From positions 1 to 29,499 of the forward strand of contig NZ_JAXUHN010000035.1 of NCBI RefSeq assembly GCF_035916875.1: a stretch of 29,499 nt of DNA, written 5' to 3'. Below are positions 25,501-29,499 of the stretch, in pieces (within the stretch, counting starts at the first letter, position 1; each line of letters opens with the position of its first letter). The DNA comes from Methylomicrobium sp035916875 (GTDB lineage: Bacteria; Pseudomonadota; Gammaproteobacteria; Methylococcales; Methylomonadaceae). The notes below the pieces were generated by a model. The model searched no databases. It had not been told where the DNA came from and saw nothing but the letters and a program-made list of their open reading frames with translations. The translations under genes and the position numbers were made by a program.

Positions 25501-25626
25501 ATCTTCAGCCAGTTGCTGACCCTCTACACCACGCCGGTGGTCTATCTGTACCTCGACCGCCTCCGCTTCGGTTTCCTCGCCCGATTTTTTAACCGTCCCG
25601 CCGAGAAAGCGGGAGAACCCGCTTGA
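22501..25626 (+). CDS. mdtC: MdtC-like RND multidrug efflux permease subunit
   Basis: The second permease, 1041 residues from ATG 22501, starts MNFSALFIRRPVATTLLTLA. A GTG at 22498 is also in frame, but the TGATG junction favours the ATG. It has D401/D402 in GFVVDDAIVVLENANRH and K929 in GIVMKNAIMMIDFA, so it too has a complete proton relay. The pattern DFPTISVSAEIPGASAETMAATVATPLERALG is characteristic of MdtC-type subunits. It is clearly a paralogue of the preceding gene, especially in the helix 4, RFRPI and helix 10-12 regions. It is expected to join MdtB in a mixed trimer. The channel gene begins 17 bases after its stop. No truncation or frameshift is evident. Confidence 0.9.
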   Translation: MNFSALFIRRPVATTLLTLAVALAGVLAFLNLPVASLPEVDFPTISVSAEIPGASAETMAATVATPLERALGRIAGITEMTSESGMGSTQITLQFDLSRDINGAARDVQAAINAAGNLLPSNMPSLPSYRRDNPADSPIIVLTLTSDTLALGQIYDVAATLLAQKIAQTPGVGGVDIRGASMPAVRVELNPHALNQYGIGLEDVRNTITQSNTTRPKGEIEHAGRRWQVQANDQARKAPDYASLIVSYRNGAPVTLADLGKVEDSVENLSNTGVKDGKPAVLLVVKKQPQANVIEAVDRIKAMVPRLRASIPGAIDLQVASDRSLTIRASLAEVERTMLFAIILVTLVVLLFLRNLRSTLIPIIAVPVSLLGACSVMYLCGYSLNNLSLMALTIATGFVVDDAIVVLENANRHIEKGMAPFKAALLAAKEVGFTVLAMNVALIAVFLPILLMGGLVGRLFREFAVTLSAAVLVSLLVSLTVTPMLCARWLDKESSRHGRIYRGIERAFVGLQRFYERSLSWALRHRRVMLAVFAATIGLNVYLYKVIDKGFFPTQDGGRLMGVVQADQGVSFWAMQDKFFEYAKRVRHDPAVTNINGFFSSQRSLNNAIVFIDLKDHDQRDSIDSIMRRFRTQFNRIPGATLQVFPAQELRIGGRSSPSLFQFSLQSDDLDLLREWTPKVQSALSELPELNDVSSNQQEKGEQIGLVVDRELAARYGVDPALIDASLNDAFGQRQVSVIYEPLNQYRVVMELAPEYWQSPEALKRLYVSVPGQAPANGEAVRPRQVPVSSLAHFAPSNTPLTVSHQGQFAATTLSFNLQPGISLSAATQAVNQAMRNIGVPDAIQGSFQGAAKAFQQSLDNQPWLILAALLSIYLVLGVLYESLMHPLTILSTLPSAGVGALLTLMATDTEFSIIALVGVILLIGIVMKNAIMMIDFALLAEREHNLDSRAAIFEACMLRFRPIMMTSMAALFGALPLALGSGYGAELRQPLGITIIGGLIFSQLLTLYTTPVVYLYLDRLRFGFLARFFNRPAEKAGEPA

Positions 25627-25643
25627 GTTTGACTGAGATTTGC

Positions 25644-27143
25644 ATGAATTTGCGCATTAGCCCTACGCTCGTTTTAACCCTGATCACCCTCCCGCTTGCC
25701 GGCTGCATGGTGGGTCCCGACCATGTCCGCCCGGAGGCGGCCGTTACCGACGCGTTCAAGGAGGCGAAAGGCTGGAAGCCCGCGCAGCCGCGTGACACCG
25801 CGCTGCCGCAAAAATGGTGGCGGATCTTCAACGATCCGAAGCTGAATGAACTGGTCGAACAGGTGGCTGGCGCCAATCAGTCGGTGGCTCAGGCCGAGGC
25901 GCAATACCGCCAGGCCCAGCATCTGGTGCAATCGTCGCAATCGTCCCTGCTGCCGGTCGCGACCTTGACCGGACAAGTCAGCCGCTTCCAGGCCGCCTCG
26001 GGTCAAAGTATCGCGGTGCCCGGGATCAGAAACCTGTTCGGCCTCGGCGCCGGCGCGGTCTGGGAGCCCGACCTGTGGGGCAGAATCCGTCGCCAGGTGG
26101 AGGCCAATACCGGCAGCGCCCAGGCCAGCGCCGCGACCTTGCAGGCGCTGATCCTGTCCAGCCAGGCCACGCTGGCGCAAAACTACTTCCAGCTCAAGAC
26201 GCTGGACGCGCAGAAAGCCCTGTTCGACGAAACCGTGGCCGCTTTCGCGAAGACGCTCGAAATCACCAAAAACCGCTATGCGGTCGGCGTCGCCGGCAAG
26301 ACCGATGTGGTGCAGGCCGAGGCGCAGCTCGAATCGGCCCGCGCCCAGGCCGCCAATCTCGGCGTACAGCGGGCTAGGATCGAACATGCGATCGCGGTGT
26401 TGATCGGCAAGACACCTGCGGAGTTATCGCTGCCGTCGTCGCCGTTGCTGGTCCAGCCGCCTTCGATTCCGGTCAGCTTGCCATCCGAACTGCTCGAACG
26501 CCGCCCCGACATCGCGGCCGCCGAACGCCAGGTCGCAGCCGCGAATGCCAGGATCGGCGTCGCCAAGGCAGCCTATTTCCCGACCTTGAATCTGGCCGTC
26601 AGCGGCGGCTATCAAGCCGGCGACACCGACACGCTGTTCACGATGGCGCGCCGCTACTGGGCATTGGGTCCGGCCGGCGCGGCGCTGACAATATTCGACG
26701 GCGGCGTCAAGAACGCCCAGTACCAGCAGGCCATCGCCGCGCACGACGCCACCGTCGCCGCCTACCGGCAATCCGTGCTGACCGGCTTCCAGGAAGTCGA
26801 GGACAACCTGGCCGCCTTGCGGATTCTTCAGGAAGAGATCCATGTGCAGGAGAAAGCCGTCGCCGCCGCCGAACAGGCGGTGGCGCTGACGCTCAATCAG
26901 TACAAGGCCGGCACCGTCAGTTATCTGAACGTGATGACCGCGCAGACCGTCGCGTTGTCCAACCAACAAACCGCCGCACAGTTGAAGGGCGAACAATTGA
27001 ACGCTTCGGTGCTGCTGGTCAAGGCGCTGGGCGGCGGCTGGAACGAGCGTTTGCTGCCAACGAAGGATGAGGCCGATGGCGACCGCGAATGGACCGACTA
27101 TTTGATCTTGCCGGTGGATTTATTGGGATTCGGTCAAAAATAA
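25644..27143 (+). CDS. Outer-membrane efflux channel lipoprotein (OprM/NodT family)
   Basis: The 499-residue protein is the outer-membrane exit duct for the preceding pump. Residues 1-20 are a lipoprotein signal with a perfect lipobox, LAGC, giving lipidated Cys21, followed by MVGPDHVRPE, the usual NodT/OprM opening. Two outer-membrane efflux repeats follow, one rich in coiled-coil segments around QAEAQYRQAQHLVQ and VQAEAQLESARAQAA, the other around AAAERQVAAANARIGVAKAAYFPTLNLA and the NQYKAGTVSYLNVMTAQT helix. An in-frame TTG at 25623 would overlap the mdtC stop, but ATG 25644 puts the signal peptide at the N-terminus. As the last gene, it completes the regulator-adaptor-pump-pump-channel operon. 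It might also serve the first RND pair (9494-14047), which has no channel nearby. Confidence 0.9.
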   Translation: MNLRISPTLVLTLITLPLAGCMVGPDHVRPEAAVTDAFKEAKGWKPAQPRDTALPQKWWRIFNDPKLNELVEQVAGANQSVAQAEAQYRQAQHLVQSSQSSLLPVATLTGQVSRFQAASGQSIAVPGIRNLFGLGAGAVWEPDLWGRIRRQVEANTGSAQASAATLQALILSSQATLAQNYFQLKTLDAQKALFDETVAAFAKTLEITKNRYAVGVAGKTDVVQAEAQLESARAQAANLGVQRARIEHAIAVLIGKTPAELSLPSSPLLVQPPSIPVSLPSELLERRPDIAAAERQVAAANARIGVAKAAYFPTLNLAVSGGYQAGDTDTLFTMARRYWALGPAGAALTIFDGGVKNAQYQQAIAAHDATVAAYRQSVLTGFQEVEDNLAALRILQEEIHVQEKAVAAAEQAVALTLNQYKAGTVSYLNVMTAQTVALSNQQTAAQLKGEQLNASVLLVKALGGGWNERLLPTKDEADGDREWTDYLILPVDLLGFGQK

Positions 27144-27154
27144 CTACCACTTAT

Positions 27155-27178
27155 GGTTTCCATGCTCCGCGTAGAAAC
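27155..27178. repeat. GTTCCCACG-type palindrome, copy 2 (decayed)
   Basis: GGTTTCCATGCTCCGCG and TAGAAACGATGC resemble the palindrome at 14065-14087, with C-to-T and G-to-A changes. One pair has changed on both sides, keeping pairing (T-A in place of C-G). It lies just after the outer channel gene, the same relative place as copy 1, which follows the adaptor gene. Confidence 0.5.
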
Positions 27179-27207
27179 GATGCAAGCATTGTCTCACGAT
27201 GAAGGCA

Positions 27208-27279
27208 TGAGTTATAAAACTGCTTTTATAACTCACAATTTTGCATATGATGAGTTATATAAAAAGAAGCTATAACTCA
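27208..27279. promoter_or_regulatory. Four TGAGTTATA half-sites: tandem operators before a Fic gene
   Basis: TGAGTTATA occurs at 27208-27216 and 27251-27259, and its inverse TATAACTCA at 27227-27235 and 27271-27279. The first pair extends to a perfect 11-bp inverted repeat (27209-27219 with 27224-27234). The two forward sites start 43 bases apart, about four helical turns, and the last half-site overlaps the ATG of the Fic gene. This arrangement is what a dimeric repressor covering a promoter and start codon would need. A promoter lying between the sites is inferred. Confidence 0.65.
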
Positions 27280-28020
27280 TGACGCGGATCTGGCAACAAC
27301 CCGAATGGCCTGATTTTAGCTATGACAAATCCCGCATTCAGGAAAACGAGAAGCGTCTGCTGCTGGGTACCGGCTTCAGATTCGGAGCCTTCAAGCACCT
27401 CGATGAAGAAGACAAGCAGCAATTAACCGTCGAGTTGATCAGCAATGAAGTGTTAAAGACTTCGGCGATCGAAGGCGAGACGCTTGACCTCGATAGCCTT
27501 CAATCCTCCGTTCGCCGCCAATTCGGACTGGTACCGACCATAGAAAAATCGCCCTGCCGAACAAGGCATTGCGGAAGCGATGGTCGATTTAGATCGTCGT
27601 TTCGAGGCACCCTTGTCCCATACCCTGCTATTCGATTGGCATCGAAGTTGACCCAAGGCCACCGTGATTTAACCGACATCGGCCGCTACCGGACTCCCCC
27701 TGAGCCGATGTAAATCGTTCCGGCGCCGTCTATGCCCCGAAAGTGTATTTTGAAGCCCGGCCATCGCAACAAATGATGCCTGAGATGGAACGACTCATCA
27801 CCTGGTTTAACGACACGGCGCCGAGCGGAAACCGGCCGTTGCAGGCTTTATTACGCGCCGGCATTGCCCACCTCTATTTTGTCAGCATCCCCCCTTCGAG
27901 GACGGCAATGGCCGGATTGCGCGGGCGCTTGCCGAAAAAGCACTGGCCCAATGCCTGGGACAACCGACGCTCATCGCGATTGCCGCCACCATCGAACGAG
28001 AGATACCCGCCAATCCGTCA
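27279..28020 (+). pseudogene. Fic-family protein gene, inactivated by frameshifts and a stop
   Basis: Fic proteins transfer AMP or related groups to target proteins. The intact start reads MTRIWQQPEWPDFSYDKSRI, a DUF4172-like Fic N-terminal domain, and contains SAIEGE, the inhibitory-helix motif. After VPTIEKS near 27550 the frame breaks. QGIAEAMVDLDRRFEAPLSHTLLFDWHR continues one frame over to about 27635, then LTQGHRDLTDIGRYR returns to the first frame. A CAA-to-TAA-type change stops it at 27711-27713. The next frame resumes at VYFEARPSQQMMPEMERLITWF (about 27740). The catalytic loop, normally HPFxDGNGR, is at about 27887-27915: PFEDGNGRIARAL can be read only by shifting frame, and the His codon has become Pro. 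At least four frame-changing or nonsense lesions are visible. The C-terminal part beyond about 28020 is unrecognisable or missing. Confidence 0.85.
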
Positions 28021-28436
28021 CGAATAGCAGGAAGCCAATTAATTTCAATCCGTTCCGCGATTATATAAAGACCCTGGACAGACGGATTAATCCCCCGAAA
28101 AACACATACCCGGCTTGAATTCAATAACCCTATCGCGATAGAGAAATTAACGAAATTAGCATGAAAACTTATGATAGGATTAGAAGCGGAAATTATCTAA
28201 TTGACGCTGGCTTTATGGAAAAACACCTAGCAATGCCCGGGAACCTTGGTAATAACCGATGCGGCCGCAGTCGCTGCCTTGTGGGCGATAATTTATGCCT
28301 ATGGATGCGCCATTCGGCGGCGCCGATGTTCTGACTGTTCTCTCTCGGCTCAGCTTACGAGCCGGCCCGAATCGAGAAGATGAGGCTGACATTAGCCGAA
28401 GTGGATTCAACAGGGAATAACAACTGGAGGATTTCA
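28021..28436. other. Intergenic region after the Fic pseudogene
   Basis: About 415 bp without a supported gene. The first part may be the decayed tail of the Fic gene. Around 28240-28370 base composition rises in G and C, and GCGGCCGCAG-type sequence appears, but I recognise no element. The last 13 bases contain GGAGG, 7 bases before ATG 28437, an unusually strong ribosome binding site. An in-frame ATG at 28380 lies upstream and lacks such a site. Confidence 0.45.
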
Positions 28437-29213
28437 ATGCGCAAAGCCATTAACGCGATCTCATTAACGTTCTTTGGGGCATCAATATTGATTTTTATTT
28501 CAGCACTATTAATCCCTTTGCTGAGAGAATCGGCTTCGCAAGGAAGGGACAAACCAGAGATCTATGAAGCGTTTGGCCCACTCAGAAAGCCTATCGAAAA
28601 ATCGGTGCAGGAACAAACGCAGAATGCCGATATTCCTACTAAAGTCGAATCATCTACAGCGCAGATTGAAGGCAAGGTTGAGCAAAATGATAATGCAATT
28701 GATACAAATCGAGTGAATTCGAGCGCTATGCAAACGCGGCCAACTTCTCCTGAAATAGCCGTCCCTCAAATCGGCGAGAAATTGCCAGAGCCCGTAAATC
28801 CTATCGCGGCAGAGGAAAAACCAGCGTCTCAATACGGGCCGATGAGCCTGCTCGTCCTTGGTGAAGGCTCGTTTGCTACAGGGGGAATAAAGCCCAAAGC
28901 AAACGCGCAGGAAGCGATCGATAAAATTATCCCACTTATCCAAGCGCGATCTCTGGATATCGTCATCGTTGAGGGACATGCCGACAAATCGATACCGGAT
29001 GGCTTTAGCCCTGTTCAAGCCTGGAAATGGAATAAAATCGTCTCAATGCAACGCGCCAAGGCAGTCGCCCAGGTTTTGACGCAAAAAGGAGTCGCAAGCG
29101 ACAGAATCATTGTTAAAGGGCTTGGCGATGCTGTTCCGCTTGCTTCCAACCGTACTTATAAGGGGCGGGCAAAAAATCGCCGGGTGGAAATAAAACTCTC
29201 ATCCCTTCGATAG
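28437..29213 (+). CDS. Membrane-anchored OmpA/MotB-domain protein
   Basis: The 258-residue protein has a short N-terminal cytoplasmic piece, one hydrophobic segment (about 8-29, SLTFFGASILIFISALLIPLL) and no lipobox, so an uncleaved inner-membrane anchor is likely. A polar, Glu/Gln/Pro-rich linker (30-135) leads to an OmpA-like peptidoglycan-binding domain (about 138-256) with FATGGIKPKANAQEAIDKI, IVEGHADKSIPDG, QRAKAVAQVL, IIVKGLGDAVPLASN and the closing GRAKNRRVEI. Such proteins tether an envelope machine or the membrane to the cell wall, but no partner genes lie in view. I chose ATG 28437 over 28380 because GGAGG lies 7 bases upstream and the hydrophobic anchor is then N-terminal. Codon use is AT-richer than in the pump operon. 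The exact role is unknown. Confidence 0.82.
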   Translation: MRKAINAISLTFFGASILIFISALLIPLLRESASQGRDKPEIYEAFGPLRKPIEKSVQEQTQNADIPTKVESSTAQIEGKVEQNDNAIDTNRVNSSAMQTRPTSPEIAVPQIGEKLPEPVNPIAAEEKPASQYGPMSLLVLGEGSFATGGIKPKANAQEAIDKIIPLIQARSLDIVIVEGHADKSIPDGFSPVQAWKWNKIVSMQRAKAVAQVLTQKGVASDRIIVKGLGDAVPLASNRTYKGRAKNRRVEIKLSSLR

Positions 29214-29499
29214 TAATATGTAAATTTTTTATTTTCCCGGAAATCATTTGTTCTTAGAAATCTTGCCGTTCGAAAACATTCCTGATCCGGCATACTTTTT
29301 CGATCTAGACTACTAAGAATGTTGCTCGGTGAAATGACGGAAAGTCTATTGGCGAAAAAGAGTTTGGCGGTACCGGTAGACCCAATGCCATTAAGTTAAG
29401 AGAAGCTTCGCTCCTTCTCCCTTCGGGAGAAGGCTGGGATGAGGGGATCAAAATAAAGTATTTTTCCTTATTTTTGATCCTCCTCACCCCAACCCTCTC
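29214..29499. other. AT-rich intergenic tail of the window
   Basis: No gene is supported after the OmpA-domain gene. The first 190 bases are AT-rich without an evident terminator hairpin. The last 87 bases are taken up by the large palindrome described separately, and short open frames crossing it are not credible genes. Confidence 0.45.
29413..29499. repeat. Imperfect long palindrome with AT-rich centre (MITE- or REP-like), cut by window end
   Basis: A local hairpin pairs CCTTCTCC (29413-29420) with GGAGAAGG (29426-29433). A larger imperfect inverted repeat pairs the arm around GGCTGGGATGAGGGGATCAA (within 29425-29456) with the arm TTTTTGATCCTCCTCACCCC and following bases (29468-29499), around a short AT-rich centre. 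Sequences of the CTTCTCCC...GGATGAGGG type are widespread intergenic repeats in gammaproteobacteria. The right end lies beyond the window. Confidence 0.65.

Noticed and set aside
29305..29487. Minus-strand 60-codon frame at the window end
   Set aside because: It is largely a translation of the terminal palindromic repeat.

Overview
The window looks like a chromosomal stretch from a Gram-negative gammaproteobacterium. It encodes outer-membrane receptors and lipoproteins, tripartite RND pumps and a Tat-exported molybdenum enzyme, in GC-rich genes broken up by AT-richer accessory pieces. A methanotroph-like (Methylococcales) host would fit the gene style, but that is a guess from general resemblance, not something the sequence proves. 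No rRNA, tRNA or CRISPR array was seen.

Layout. 1-1099: AT-rich accessory DNA with a decayed IS5-like transposase. 1100-3805: one long frame joining a HupE/UreJ-type nickel/cobalt permease domain to a complete TonB-dependent outer-membrane receptor; this is the most unusual gene here. 3896-7705, minus strand: a three-gene operon for a periplasmic molybdenum hydroxylase ([2Fe-2S] subunit, Tat-signal catalytic subunit, XdhC-type maturation factor), convergent with the fusion gene. 7706-8322: repeat-bearing intergenic DNA. 8323-9015: a small exported DUF1554/lectin-like protein. 9016-9493: hairpin-rich intergenic DNA. 9494-14047: an RND permease gene followed by its adaptor gene. 14240-15232: an AT-rich DUF2971 gene, probably acquired. 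15632-17107: a putative lipoprotein with a metallo-beta-lactamase fold. 17439-27143: a TetR/CecR-like regulator followed by an MdtA-MdtB-MdtC-like pump and its outer-membrane channel, an apparently complete five-gene efflux operon. 27208-28020: a broken Fic-family gene behind an intact array of four operator-like half-sites. 28437-29213: a membrane-anchored OmpA-domain protein. 29214-29499: the window ends in a large imperfect palindrome.

How it works together. The mdt-like operon supplies regulator, adaptor, two non-identical pump subunits and channel. The first RND pair lacks a channel and may borrow the one encoded at 25644-27143 or another. The molybdenum enzyme operon encodes catalytic subunits and a cofactor chaperone but no FAD subunit or cytochrome. 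The fusion gene could link outer- and inner-membrane steps of nickel or cobalt uptake, but the two halves cannot function as one uncut chain, because one belongs in the inner membrane and the other in the outer. Several dispersed repeat families sit at gene-cluster boundaries: twin GC-rich hairpins (three copies), GTTCCCACG palindromes (two copies) and TTTTTCAACAA motifs (two copies).
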